Assembly: GCF_020181595.1 (NCBI RefSeq)
Contig: NZ_CP084028.1
Span: 3,767,132-3,831,131 of the forward strand
Source: [Mycobacterium] vasticus
Lineage (GTDB): Bacteria; Actinomycetota; Actinomycetes; Mycobacteriales; Mycobacteriaceae
Reading direction: 5' to 3'
Length of the DNA stretch: 64,000 nt
Shown: positions 38,147 to 49,418 of the stretch, piece after piece
Position numbering within the stretch: position 1 is the first letter of the stretch
Layout of the letters: each line of letters begins with the position of its first letter
Translations under genes and position numbers: made by a program
The notes under the pieces: generated by a model
Seen by the model: only the letters and a program-made list of their open reading frames with translations
Databases searched by the model: none
Told to the model about the DNA's origin: nothing

Positions 38147-39089
38147 GCCCGATATTCTGCCTGGCGGCGGGTCCGGCCGCACGATGAGCATCGATCCGAG
38201 CGATCTACTGCACTGGTTCGACTCGTGCGAGCGCGACCTGCCGTGGCGGGCGCCCGGCGTCACGCCGTGGCAGATCCTGGTCAGCGAGTTCATGCTGCAG
38301 CAGACCCCGGTGTCGCGGGTGCTACCGATCTGGCCGGACTGGGTCGCGCGCTGGCCGACACCGTCGGCGACGGCGGCCGCCACCCCGGCAGATGTGCTGC
38401 GAGCCTGGGGAAAACTGGGCTACCCGCGCCGCGCCAAGCGGCTGCACGAATGTGCGGGCGTGCTGGCCCGGGACTTCGGCGATGTGGTGCCCGATGACGT
38501 CGACGCCCTCGAGCAGCTGCCCGGGGTCGGCAGCTACACCGCCCGGGCGATAGCCGCCTTCGCCTACCGCAAACGGGTTCCGGTGGTGGACACCAACGTT
38601 CGGCGGGTGGTGGCTCGTGCGGTGCACGGGCACGCCGAGCCGGCCGCGCCGTCGACGAAGCGCGATCACGCCGACGTCGACGCCCTGCTGGCCCTGATCC
38701 CGAAAGCCGACCGGGCCGCCCGGTTCTCCGCGGCGCTGATGGAGCTCGGTGCCGTGGTGTGCACGGCCAGAGCACCGAACTGTGCCGTGTGCCCACTGCG
38801 ATCATGTGCGTGGCGCGACGCCGACTACCCGGTGAGATCAGCGCCGAAGCGTCCCGCCCAGCGTTACGCCGGCACCGACCGACAGGTGCGCGGTCGCCTG
38901 TTGGACATCCTGCGGGACAACGATTTTCCCGTCACGAAGGCCCAACTCGACGTGGCTTGGCCGACGGATGCGGTCCAGCGTGAGCGCGCACTGGCATCGC
39001 TGTTGAGCGACGGGCTGGTCGAACAAGACGCCGGCGGCCGCTTCGCGCTGCCCGGTCAGGACAGGAACGACTCGACGGCGTCGCGGTAG
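38145..39089 (+). CDS. mutY: MutY, A/G-specific adenine glycosylase
   Basis: This is a 314-aa HhH-GPD glycosylase removing adenine opposite 8-oxoguanine. Catalytic E48 (SEFMLQQTP) and D149 (PVVDTNVRRV), the HhH LPGVGSYTARA near 125-135 and Fe-S cluster cysteines 206, 213, 216 and 221 are present. The start ATG at 38145 fits the homologous N-terminus (MPDILP) and overlaps the divergent canB start; an ATG at 38184 is an alternative. Its 3' end overlaps the convergent hydrolase by 34 bp. Confidence 0.93.
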   Translation: MPDILPGGGSGRTMSIDPSDLLHWFDSCERDLPWRAPGVTPWQILVSEFMLQQTPVSRVLPIWPDWVARWPTPSATAAATPADVLRAWGKLGYPRRAKRLHECAGVLARDFGDVVPDDVDALEQLPGVGSYTARAIAAFAYRKRVPVVDTNVRRVVARAVHGHAEPAAPSTKRDHADVDALLALIPKADRAARFSAALMELGAVVCTARAPNCAVCPLRSCAWRDADYPVRSAPKRPAQRYAGTDRQVRGRLLDILRDNDFPVTKAQLDVAWPTDAVQRERALASLLSDGLVEQDAGGRFALPGQDRNDSTASR

Positions 39090-39826
39090 ACCTGCGGGGC
39101 GTCGTCGTGCACCAGGTGCCCAGCGTTCGGGACGTGCAGGTAGGTGCTGTCCAAACCGATGCGGTGCATCTGGAGCATCTGCCCGGGCGGCGTCACCGAG
39201 TTGCCCGCCTCGATCAGTAACGCCGGCGCCCGCACCGCGCGCCACTGCGCCCAGTAGTCCCGGGTACCCCACTCCGCGGCGATCTGCACCCACTGGGCGG
39301 GCTGACCGTGCAGCCGCCAGCCTGTCTCGGTCCGATCGAAGGCCTCCAGGAAATACCGCCCGGCCACCTCCCCGAACTCGGCTATCACGTCGTCGGCACG
39401 GGTGAACTCCACCGGCAGGGCGTGCGCCCACGGCTCCCATGCGCCGGTGGTCATCCCGCGAAAATCCGGGGCCATGTCCTCCACCACCACCGCCGTGACG
39501 AGCTCGGGGCGCTGCGCTGCCAGGCACCACGAGTGCAGGCCACCCATCGAATGCCCGACCAGCCGCACCGGTTCGCCCAGCGGCTCCACCGCGGCGGCCA
39601 GGTCAGATACGAAGCGTTCAGTGCAGATCGGGTGCGGGTCTGCGACGTCACGGCCGCGGTGCCACGGCGCGTCGTAGGTATAGACCGCCCCCAGCCGGGA
39701 CAGCCATTCCCATTGCCGCGGCCAGGTGCTGCCGCGGCCCATCAACCCGTGCACCAGCACCAGCGGCGCGCCGTGTCCGCCGCGATAGGTCAACAGCTCG
39801 CTCGAGGCGGTCTCCACCCGGGGCAC
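39056..39826 (-). CDS. Alpha/beta hydrolase (Rv3591c-like)
   Basis: This 256-aa alpha/beta hydrolase has the oxyanion motif LVLVHGLMGRGSTW near residue 25, the nucleophile elbow GHSMGG (Ser near 95) and the catalytic His in PNAGHLVHDD near 237. No signal peptide is seen. The GTG start at 39826 is 14 bp from mhuD on the opposite strand. It matches Rv3591c in position. The substrate is unknown; lipid esters are plausible. Confidence 0.87.
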   Translation of the reverse strand: MPRVETASSELLTYRGGHGAPLVLVHGLMGRGSTWPRQWEWLSRLGAVYTYDAPWHRGRDVADPHPICTERFVSDLAAAVEPLGEPVRLVGHSMGGLHSWCLAAQRPELVTAVVVEDMAPDFRGMTTGAWEPWAHALPVEFTRADDVIAEFGEVAGRYFLEAFDRTETGWRLHGQPAQWVQIAAEWGTRDYWAQWRAVRAPALLIEAGNSVTPPGQMLQMHRIGLDSTYLHVPNAGHLVHDDAPQVYRDAVESFLS

Positions 39827-39840
39827 GGTAACCTAGCCGC

Positions 39841-40155
39841 ATGTCAGTGGTGAAGATCAACGTCATCGAGGTGCCCGAAGGGGCCGGTCCCGAGGTGGAG
39901 AAGCGGTTCGCCGACCGGGCCGACACCGTGGCCGACACCCCCGGCTTCCAGGGCTTTCAGCTGCTGCGGCCGGTCCGCGGCGACAACCGCTACTTCGTGG
40001 TCACCCAGTGGGAGTCCGACGCGGCCTACGAGGCGTGGGTGCGTGACCGCTCGGAGGCCGCGCACGCCGGATACGGGGCTCCGCTGTCCAAAGGCGCCGC
40101 CAACCTGGAGTTCGAGGTCGTGCTGGACGTGGCGGGAACCGCCACCCGGACCTAG
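39841..40155 (+). CDS. mhuD: MhuD, haem-degrading monooxygenase
   Basis: This 104-aa ABM-fold enzyme cleaves haem to mycobilin and iron without releasing CO. Key residues N7 (KINVIE), W66 (EAWVRD) and H75 (EAAHAGYG) are all present and match the known active site. It starts with ATG at 39841 and precedes lpqF by 3 bp. The haemophore-like gene at 16211 is a possible upstream partner in haem-iron use, though far away. Confidence 0.95.
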   Translation: MSVVKINVIEVPEGAGPEVEKRFADRADTVADTPGFQGFQLLRPVRGDNRYFVVTQWESDAAYEAWVRDRSEAAHAGYGAPLSKGAANLEFEVVLDVAGTATRT

Positions 40156-40158
40156 GCC

Positions 40159-41475
40159 GTGCGGCGCCACCTGGCGGCCTGGACGACCGCAGTTGCGCTT
40201 GCAGCCGGCTGCGCCCCCTCCCCTGCCTCACCGGCGGACCCGGGCGGGGTGACGATCTCCACCACCACCCCACCCGGTCTGCGGGCCAAGCAGACCATGG
40301 ACATGCTCAACTCCGACTGGCCGATCGGCCCGGTCGGGGTGGCGACCCTGGCCGCACCGGACAAGGTCGACCAGGTGGTCACGACCATGGAATCGCTGTG
40401 GTGGGACCGCCCGTTCCAGCTCGACGACGTCGACATCCGGGCCGGCGCGGCCACCTTGCACCTGACCACCTCCTACGGCGCCCGGCAGGACATTCGGCTG
40501 CGCACCGACGACAACGGCATGGTGAACCTGTTCAAGCCGAGCACCGAGGCACCGCCGATCCGGTCCTGGCGTGACGTCGACACCGTGCTCAAGCGCACCG
40601 GCGCGCGCTACTCCTATCAGGCGTCGCGCATCGCGGGTGGGCATTGCGAGCGGGTCGCCGGCACCAACACCGGCCAATCACTGCCGCTGGCATCGATTTT
40701 CAAGCTGTATGTGCTGTTGGCGGTCGCCAATGAGGTCAAGGCCGGAAACGTGTCCTGGGACGACCCGCTGACCATCACCGGCCGGGCCAAGGCCGTCGGC
40801 TCATCCGGCCTGGAGGAACTGCCCGACGGCGCGCACGTGTCGGTTCGCCGGGCAGCCGAGAAGATGATCGCCACCAGCGACAACATGGCCACGGATCTGC
40901 TGATCGGCAAAGTCGGCACCCACGCCGTGGAGCAGGCGCTGGTCGCCGCCGGCCATCACGACCCGGCCAGCATGACGCCGTTTCCCACCATGTACGAACT
41001 GTTCTCGGTGGGTTGGGGCAAGCCGGACCTGCGGGAGCAGTGGCAGCACGGCTCGGCGCAGGAGCGGGCAAAGTTGCTGCGGCAGGCCGAGTCCCGGCCG
41101 TATGAGCCCGATCCGGTCCGCGCGCACGACCCGGCCTCGGCGTACGGGGCGGAGTGGTACGGCAGCGCCGAGGACATCTGCCGGGTACACGTCGCGCTGC
41201 AGGCAGGCGCGGTGGGCAAGGCCGCACCGGTCCGCGACATCATGTCCGCGGTCCGCGGTATCGACCTACCTCGCAGCGAGTGGCCCTATATCGGGTCGAA
41301 GGCCGGCGGCCTGCCCGGTGACCTGACGTTCAGCTGGTACGCGTTGGACCGGGCCGGGCAGCCGTGGGTGGTCAGCTTCCAGCTGAACTGGCCGCGCGAC
41401 CACGGCAAGAGCGTCGGCAGCTGGATGCTGCAGATCGCGCAGCAGGCTTTCGGCCTGCTGCCCGTGCAGCGCTGA
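40159..41475 (+). CDS. lpqF: LpqF, beta-lactamase-fold lipoprotein
   Basis: This is a 438-aa lipoprotein with lipobox LAAGC (Cys18). It has a class A beta-lactamase-like domain: SIFK (SxxK) near residue 176, SDN in ATSDNMATDL near 239, and SKAGG near 377 where a KTG would be in active enzymes. An N-terminal NTF2-like segment precedes it. The KAG variant makes true beta-lactamase activity doubtful. The GTG at 40159 lies 3 bp after the mhuD stop; the gene is convergent with clpC1. Confidence 0.88.
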   Translation: MRRHLAAWTTAVALAAGCAPSPASPADPGGVTISTTTPPGLRAKQTMDMLNSDWPIGPVGVATLAAPDKVDQVVTTMESLWWDRPFQLDDVDIRAGAATLHLTTSYGARQDIRLRTDDNGMVNLFKPSTEAPPIRSWRDVDTVLKRTGARYSYQASRIAGGHCERVAGTNTGQSLPLASIFKLYVLLAVANEVKAGNVSWDDPLTITGRAKAVGSSGLEELPDGAHVSVRRAAEKMIATSDNMATDLLIGKVGTHAVEQALVAAGHHDPASMTPFPTMYELFSVGWGKPDLREQWQHGSAQERAKLLRQAESRPYEPDPVRAHDPASAYGAEWYGSAEDICRVHVALQAGAVGKAAPVRDIMSAVRGIDLPRSEWPYIGSKAGGLPGDLTFSWYALDRAGQPWVVSFQLNWPRDHGKSVGSWMLQIAQQAFGLLPVQR

Positions 41476-41487
41476 CCCGGCGAGCAG

Positions 41488-44007
<2,520 letters not shown>

Positions 44008-44113
44008 TGGCGGCTACCTGCTCTTCCTCACCATCGGCACTCGCTGGGCCTCGGTTCGGCCCCGCGTACCTGCCGTCCACTCTAGTGGGCGGCGCAGCGC
44101 GCTGTGACCTGGC

Positions 44114-44131
44114 TTGCAGTGCGTACTGCAA
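44114..44131. promoter_or_regulatory. Inverted repeat upstream of clpC1
   Basis: ttgcagt-gcgt-actgcaa has perfect 7-bp arms and a 4-bp spacer, about 107 bp upstream of the clpC1 start. It may bind a dimeric regulator. It does not fit the ClgR motif as I know it. No other copy was noticed in the window. Confidence 0.45.
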
Positions 44132-44221
44132 AGACCCGCACCGGCGCCGGGCCTCGAAAGACCTGGCACCGGATGCAAGAGACCAACGGTGAGACCCCGG
44201 AGTGTGATTCCGGACGATCAG

Positions 44222-44246
44222 CGGGTTCGCCAGAAGCGAAAACCCG
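44222..44246 (-). terminator. Possible terminator hairpin after lsr2
   Basis: cgggttcgc - cagaa - gcgaaaacccg forms a 9-bp stem with a two-base bulge, 15 bp beyond the lsr2 stop on its downstream side. There is no T-tract, as is common for mycobacterial terminators. It separates lsr2 from the clpC1 promoter region. Confidence 0.4.
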
Positions 44247-44260
44247 GCTGGATTGCGGCC

Positions 44261-44596
44261 CTAGGTGGCGGCGTGAAACGCGTCGATGATGTCGGCCGGG
44301 ATACGGCCGCGGGTGGAGACGTTGTGACCGTTGCGGCGCGCCCAGTCCCGAATGGCGGCGCTTTGTTCACGGTCGATGGTTCCGCGGCGGCCACCGCTGA
44401 CGCGGCCCCGGCGACGACCGCCGACCCGACGGCCCGCCTCGGCCCACTTCTTCAAATCGGCGCGCAGCTTTCCGGCATTCTTGCTGGAAAGATCAATCTC
44501 GTAGGAAACACCGTCCAGTCCGAATTCGACTGTTTCGTCGGCGGCACCCTCACCATCGAAATCATCGATCAAGGTGACGGTCACTTTTTTCGCCAT
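44261..44596 (-). CDS. lsr2: Lsr2, H-NS-like nucleoid protein
   Basis: This is a 111-aa nucleoid-associated protein. The N-terminal dimerisation domain ([20 protein letters not shown] onward) is followed by a basic linker ([18 protein letters not shown]) and the C-terminal DNA-binding domain with the RGR AT-hook-like motif in [11 protein letters not shown]. It silences AT-rich and horizontally acquired DNA. The ATG is at 44596, and the 115-bp gap upstream to lysS is comparatively AT-rich (44597-44711), fitting its own promoter and possible autobinding. Confidence 0.97.
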   Translation of the reverse strand: MAKKVTVTLIDDFDGEGAADETVEFGLDGVSYEIDLSSKNAGKLRADLKKWAEAGRRVGGRRRGRVSGGRRGTIDREQSAAIRDWARRNGHNVSTRGRIPADIIDAFHAAT

Positions 44597-44711
44597 TGGT
44601 ACCCCTCGGTTTGCTTTCCTGTGCAGTAACTGAACACCAGTCGTTATCGACCCTGACGACTAATGTGCCATAAAAATACGGCGGCTTCAACACCGCGTGC
44701 CGAGGCAGCGT

Positions 44712-46232
44712 TCAGTTGCTCTGTCGACGAACAATCGGGAACAATACCGTATCGCGAATTGACAGCCCGGTCAGCACCATCAGCAACCGATCAATGCCCA
44801 TTCCGGTTCCGGTACACGGCGGCATGGCATGTTCCATAGCAGCCAGAAAGTCCTCGTCAAGTGCCATTGCCTCGTCGTCGCCGGCCGCCGCCGCGCGGGC
44901 CTGGGCGGCAAAGCGCTCACGTTGCACCACCGGGTCGACGAGCTCGGAGTAACCAGTGGCCAGTTCTACACCGCGCATATAAAGGTCCCATTTCTCGGTG
45001 ACCCCTTCGATACTGCGGTGCTGACGCGTCAGCGGCGTGGTCTCCACCGGGAAGTCCCGAACGAATGTCGGGGCGCTGAGGTGATTGCCGACGGTGTGTT
45101 CCCACAGCTCCTCGACCAGCTTGCCGTGGCCGTAGCCGCGATCGGTGGGAATCTCCACGCCCAGACGGTCGGCCACCGCCCACAGGTCGGCCACCGAAGT
45201 CGCCGGCGTGATCTGCTCACCGAGCGCGGCCGACAGCGACGGATACATTTGCACCGTCGCCCATTCACCGCCAATGTCGTAGATACTGCCGTCGGGCAGG
45301 GGCAGTTGCCTGGTCCCGATCACCTCGTCGGCGACTTCTTGAATAATTTCGCGAGTCGCCACGGCCGAGTCATCGTAGGTGCCATAGGCCTGGTAGGTCT
45401 CCAACATCGAGAACTCCGGCGAATGGGTCGAATCGACGCCCTCGTTTCGGAACACCCGATTGAGCTCGAAGACGCGATCGAAACCACCGACCACACACCG
45501 CTTCAAGAACAGCTCGGGGGCGATTCGCAGGTAAAGGTCCGTGTCTAGGGCGTTCGAATGGGTGACGAACGGCCGGGCCGCCGCACCGCCGGCCAAAGTC
45601 TGCAACATCGGCGTTTCGACTTCGAGGAATCCACGCCGCTCCAATGCGGAGCGAATGGCTCTAATCACAAAGATCCGTTGACGCGCCACGGTGCGCGCCT
45701 CCGGGCGGACGATCAGGTCCACGTAGCGCTGCCGGACCCGGGATTCCTCGCTCATGTCCTTATGCGCGACCGGCAACGGCCGCAGCGACTTCGACGCCAT
45801 CTGCCAGGAGTCGGCGAGCACCGACAGTTCGCCGCGGCGTGAGCTGATCACCTCGCCGCGCACGAAGACGATGTCGCCCAGGTCGACGTCGGACTTCCAC
45901 GCCTCCAGCACGTCCTCGCCCACACTGGCCAGGCTGATCATCACCTGCAGTTGAGTCCCGTCGCCCTCCTGCAGGGTGGCGAAACAGAGTTTGCCGGAGT
46001 TGCGGGCGAACACCACCCGCCCGGCCACGCCCACGATGTCGCCGGTGGAGGTGTCGGCGGCCAACTCCGGGTAGTTGGCCCGGATCTCAGCGAGGGTGTG
46101 GGTGCGCTGCACCTGGACCGGGTAGGGGTCACGGCCCTCGGCGAGCAGACGCGTCCGCTTGTCGCGGCGGATCCGGAACTGCTCGGGGAGGTCGGAATCA
46201 TCCTGCGGCTGGGGTGTATCGGCAGAGCTCAC
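44712..46232 (-). CDS. lysS: LysS, lysyl-tRNA synthetase (class II)
   Basis: This 506-aa class II synthetase has an N-terminal OB-fold anticodon domain ([18 protein letters not shown] near residue 65), motif 1 region ([20 protein letters not shown]), motif 2 ([17 protein letters not shown]) and motif 3 ([18 protein letters not shown]). I use the GTG at 46232, which gives the H37Rv length; the frame reads further upstream into coaX shadow. Cytoplasmic; probably follows coaX in the operon (34-bp gap). Confidence 0.95.
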   Translation of the reverse strand: MSSADTPQPQDDSDLPEQFRIRRDKRTRLLAEGRDPYPVQVQRTHTLAEIRANYPELAADTSTGDIVGVAGRVVFARNSGKLCFATLQEGDGTQLQVMISLASVGEDVLEAWKSDVDLGDIVFVRGEVISSRRGELSVLADSWQMASKSLRPLPVAHKDMSEESRVRQRYVDLIVRPEARTVARQRIFVIRAIRSALERRGFLEVETPMLQTLAGGAAARPFVTHSNALDTDLYLRIAPELFLKRCVVGGFDRVFELNRVFRNEGVDSTHSPEFSMLETYQAYGTYDDSAVATREIIQEVADEVIGTRQLPLPDGSIYDIGGEWATVQMYPSLSAALGEQITPATSVADLWAVADRLGVEIPTDRGYGHGKLVEELWEHTVGNHLSAPTFVRDFPVETTPLTRQHRSIEGVTEKWDLYMRGVELATGYSELVDPVVQRERFAAQARAAAAGDDEAMALDEDFLAAMEHAMPPCTGTGMGIDRLLMVLTGLSIRDTVLFPIVRRQSN

Positions 46233-46266
46233 GACATGCCAGCTTAGTTGAATACCCTGCGACGGC

Positions 46267-47079
46267 TCAGCGCGCCGGGCGCAGCCTGCCCCGCTGCCCG
46301 TCCCGATTGCGCTCGAACACCAACCGCAACCCGTCCAAGGTGAGGTTGGGGTCGTGACGGTCCACCGTTTCCAGGTCGGGCAGCAGCAGCGGTGCGGCGT
46401 GCCCGGTGGCCACCACCGTCCCGTTGTCGGCGAAGCCGGGCACCTCGTCACGCACGCGCCGCACCAGACCGTCGACCAGGCCGGCGAAGCCGAACACCGC
46501 ACCGGACTGCATGCACTCGACGGTGTTCTTGCCGATCACCGAGCGCGGCCGGGTCAGTTCGACCCGGCGCAGCCCGGCGGAGCGGGCCGCTGCGGCATCC
46601 GAGGAGATCTGGATGCCGGGCGTGATGGCCCCGCCGAGGAACTCGCCCTTGGCCGAGACCGCGTCGACGCAGATCGCCGAGCCGAAGTCGATGACGATGG
46701 CCGCCGTCTTGTACTTGTGAAAGGCGGCCAGGCCGTTGACGATCCGGTCGGCACCCACTTCTTTGGGGTTGTCCACCAGCAACGGCACACCGGTGCGCAC
46801 GCCGGGTTCGATCAGCACCGCGGGCACCGACGGCCAGTACTGGTCGAGCATCAGACGCACCTCGTGCAGCACCGAGGGCACCGTCGACAACGCGGCCGCG
46901 CCGGTCAGCTGTTCGCCGTCGTCGCCGATCAGACCGTCCAGGGTGAGCGCCAATTCATCGGCGGTGATCTCCGCCTCGGTACGAATCCGCCACTGCTGCA
47001 CGACGTTTGCATTGTCACCGGACCCGGCCAGCAGGCCGATCACGGTGTGGGTGTTGCGGACGTCGATCGCCAGCAGCAC
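46267..47079 (-). CDS. coaX: CoaX, type III pantothenate kinase
   Basis: This 270-aa protein is a type III pantothenate kinase of the ASKHA fold. The phosphate-1 loop is at the start ([16 protein letters not shown]), [18 protein letters not shown] near residue 128 and [11 protein letters not shown] near 148 are family motifs. M. tuberculosis also has CoaA, and its CoaX has been reported inactive, so activity here is uncertain: the first motif reads DVRN rather than the usual DxGN. The GTG at 47079 is 2 bp after panD. Confidence 0.92.
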   Translation of the reverse strand: MLLAIDVRNTHTVIGLLAGSGDNANVVQQWRIRTEAEITADELALTLDGLIGDDGEQLTGAAALSTVPSVLHEVRLMLDQYWPSVPAVLIEPGVRTGVPLLVDNPKEVGADRIVNGLAAFHKYKTAAIVIDFGSAICVDAVSAKGEFLGGAITPGIQISSDAAAARSAGLRRVELTRPRSVIGKNTVECMQSGAVFGFAGLVDGLVRRVRDEVPGFADNGTVVATGHAAPLLLPDLETVDRHDPNLTLDGLRLVFERNRDGQRGRLRPAR

Positions 47080-47081
47080 GG

Positions 47082-47498
47082 CTACCGCACGCTTCTGGGC
47101 GACAACAGCTCGGCAGCAGTGTCGGGCACGAACGCCGGGTCGGTGCCGAGGTCGACCTGCTTGTTGTCGGCGTCGACGAACACGATGCGGGGCTGGTAGC
47201 GGCGCGCCTCGGCATCGTCCATGCTGCCGTAGGCGATCAGGATCACCAGGTCACCGGGGTGCACCAGATGTGCTGCGGCACCGTTGATCCCGATGATCCC
47301 GGTGCCCCGGTCCCCGGTGATGGCGTAGGTGACCAGCCGGTTGCCGTTGTCGATGTCGACGATGGTCACCTGCTCGCCCTCGATCAGGTCGGCGGCTTCC
47401 ATCAGGTCGGCGTCGATGGTCACCGAGCCGACGTAGTGCAGGTCGGCCTGAGTGACCGTGGCACGGTGGATCTTCGACTTGAGCATCGTCCGAAACAT
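47082..47498 (-). CDS. panD: PanD, aspartate 1-decarboxylase proenzyme
   Basis: This 138-aa pyruvoyl-dependent enzyme makes beta-alanine for pantothenate. The self-cleavage pair G24-S25 is in [11 protein letters not shown]58-type and R54-type residues lie in [12 protein letters not shown]. The ATG at 47498 overlaps the panC TGA by one base (TGATG) and has a ggagg site 5 bp upstream; the TTG one codon earlier is less likely. It is the target of pyrazinoic acid in M. tuberculosis; the C-terminal tail is present. Confidence 0.95.
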   Translation of the reverse strand: MFRTMLKSKIHRATVTQADLHYVGSVTIDADLMEAADLIEGEQVTIVDIDNGNRLVTYAITGDRGTGIIGINGAAAHLVHPGDLVILIAYGSMDDAEARRYQPRIVFVDADNKQVDLGTDPAFVPDTAAELLSPRSVR

Positions 47499-48403
47499 CA
47501 ATTCCTCCGGGTTGATACGTGATCTTCAGCTGTTCCGAGTGTGATGGCCGCGTTGTCGAGCAATCGGGTCGCGCCGACGCGGGCGGCGACCAGCAGGCGA
47601 CCGGGCCCGTCGGCGGGCGCCGGCTCCAGGCCGGGACCTCGCACCTGCAGGTAGTCGACCTCAACGGACGGGGACGCCGCCAGTACCGCGGTGGCGGCCT
47701 CCAGGACCGCGGCGACCCCGGCCGGTGCGGCGTACTCACCGGCGGCCAGCGCCGCCGACAGAACCGTGGCGGCTTCGCGTTGCGCGTCATCGAGGTAGCG
47801 GTTGCGCGACGACATCGCCAGCCCGTCGGATTCGCGCACGGTGGGAACGCCCACCACGGTCACGTTCAGGTTGAGGTCGGCGACCATCTGGCGCACCAGC
47901 ACCAGCTGCTGGTAGTCCTTCTCGCCGAAGAACACCCGGTCGGGATGCACGATCGAGAGCAGCTTGCACACCACGGTGAGCATTCCGGCGAAATGCGTTG
48001 GACGCGAGGCACCTTCGAGTTCGGATCCCAGCGGGCCGGGGTGCACGGCGGTGCGCGAGCCATCCGGGTACATCGCCGCGGCGGTCGGCGTGAAAGCAAC
48101 ATCGACACCGGCGTCGCGCAGCAGCGCCAGGTCGTCGTCGAGGGTGCGCGGGTAGGCGTCGAGGTCCTCGCCGGCACCGAACTGCAACGGGTTGACGAAG
48201 ATCGACACCACCACCACCGAGCCGGGCACCTTGCGGGCGGCACGGACCAGCGACAGATGACCATCGTGCAGGGCACCCATGGTGGGCACCAGCATCACCC
48301 GACGGCCGGTGGATCGCAGCGCATGAGAGACCCGGGTGATCTCCTCGGGCCTTGCGTAGACGTTGAGCCCACCTGGGGTGAACTTGGGCGCGTCGGGCTT
48401 CAC
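47498..48403 (-). CDS. panC: PanC, pantothenate synthetase
   Basis: This 301-aa nucleotidyltransferase-fold enzyme joins pantoate and beta-alanine using ATP. Motifs are [13 protein letters not shown] (HIGH-like, residues ~41-53), [32 protein letters not shown] and [12 protein letters not shown] (KMSKS-like). The GTG at 48403 overlaps the stop of the upstream Rossmann gene (GTGA); the longer frame above it is a shadow. Confidence 0.96.
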   Translation of the reverse strand: MKPDAPKFTPGGLNVYARPEEITRVSHALRSTGRRVMLVPTMGALHDGHLSLVRAARKVPGSVVVVSIFVNPLQFGAGEDLDAYPRTLDDDLALLRDAGVDVAFTPTAAAMYPDGSRTAVHPGPLGSELEGASRPTHFAGMLTVVCKLLSIVHPDRVFFGEKDYQQLVLVRQMVADLNLNVTVVGVPTVRESDGLAMSSRNRYLDDAQREAATVLSAALAAGEYAAPAGVAAVLEAATAVLAASPSVEVDYLQVRGPGLEPAPADGPGRLLVAARVGATRLLDNAAITLGTAEDHVSTRRN

Positions 48404-49293
48404 CGGGCCAGCACCGTCAAAACGTCGTCGGCGGCACCGGCGCGGTGTGCGGTGCGCAACGCATTGCTGCGGTAGGCCTCGGCCAGATCCGGGTCGACGC
48501 CGGCCAGCGCTTGCAGGTGCCGGGCCAGGGTGGCCGAATCCCCGCGGGCCACCGGGCCGGTGAGCGCAGCGTGCCCGTCGCGCAGGGTATTGGCCAGCGC
48601 GGCAGCCACCAGCGGCCCCAGCACCCGTTCGGCGATGCCGTCGGGGTCCTCGATTCCCAGGCTGGTCGGCAGCGCCGACCGCAACGCCGTCAGCGCGTCG
48701 TCGATCACGGTGACCACGTGGTTTCCGCCGTGGCAGAGCGCCGCGTGGTAGCGGGTGCGGGCGGATTCCTCGACGCGGAACGGCTCGCCGCCGATCTCGC
48801 AGGTCAGCGCTTCGGCGATGGTGTAGCCGATCTCGTCGGCGGCGGTGATGCCGAAGCAGCTCTCCGACAGCCGGGCGATGTCTTCGTCGGAGCCGGTGAA
48901 CGTCATCGCCGGGTGGATGGCCAGCGGGAGGCAGCCCTGCTCGGTCAGCGGCGCCAGCACGCCGATACCGGCGGCGCCGGAGGTGTGTACGACGATGGTT
49001 CCGGCGCGTACCGCACCGGTGGCCGCCAGGCCGGAGACGATGCCGGCCAGTTCGGTGTCGGGCACGGCCAGCAGCAGCAGTTCGGAGTCGCCGGCGACGT
49101 CGGGGGCCGGTCGCACGACGGTGTCCGGCAGCCGCCGGCGAGCGCGCTCCCGCGATTCCTCGGAGATGGCACTGCACGCCACCACCACATGCTCGGCGCG
49201 CTCCAACGCGACGCCCAGCGCGGTGCCGACGCGGCCGGCTGAGACGACGCCCACCTTGAGTCGGGCGGGCCGCAACCCGTCGAACTGCGCCAT
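48400..49293 (-). CDS. Rossmann-like/DUF2520 oxidoreductase in the pan operon
   Basis: This 297-aa protein has an N-terminal NADP-binding Rossmann fold ([20 protein letters not shown], residues ~14-33) and a C-terminal helical DUF2520 domain ([19 protein letters not shown] near 195). It matches Rv3603c. Its translational coupling with panC and panD suggests a pantothenate role; a ketopantoate-reductase-like reaction is the natural guess, but that is inference. ATG at 49293. Confidence 0.88.
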   Translation of the reverse strand: MAQFDGLRPARLKVGVVSAGRVGTALGVALERAEHVVVACSAISEESRERARRRLPDTVVRPAPDVAGDSELLLLAVPDTELAGIVSGLAATGAVRAGTIVVHTSGAAGIGVLAPLTEQGCLPLAIHPAMTFTGSDEDIARLSESCFGITAADEIGYTIAEALTCEIGGEPFRVEESARTRYHAALCHGGNHVVTVIDDALTALRSALPTSLGIEDPDGIAERVLGPLVAAALANTLRDGHAALTGPVARGDSATLARHLQALAGVDPDLAEAYRSNALRTAHRAGAADDVLTVLAR

Positions 49294-49418
49294 GCAGACG
49301 ACCTCACAGGTTCTCTTGGTTTCGTTCCAGTCCCGCGTTGCGGGTACCGGACGGTCGCCGGAGAGTCTATCCCGATCAACCCGGGTCCGGCGAGTGACGT
49401 TGATCGCAGGTAGGCGAG

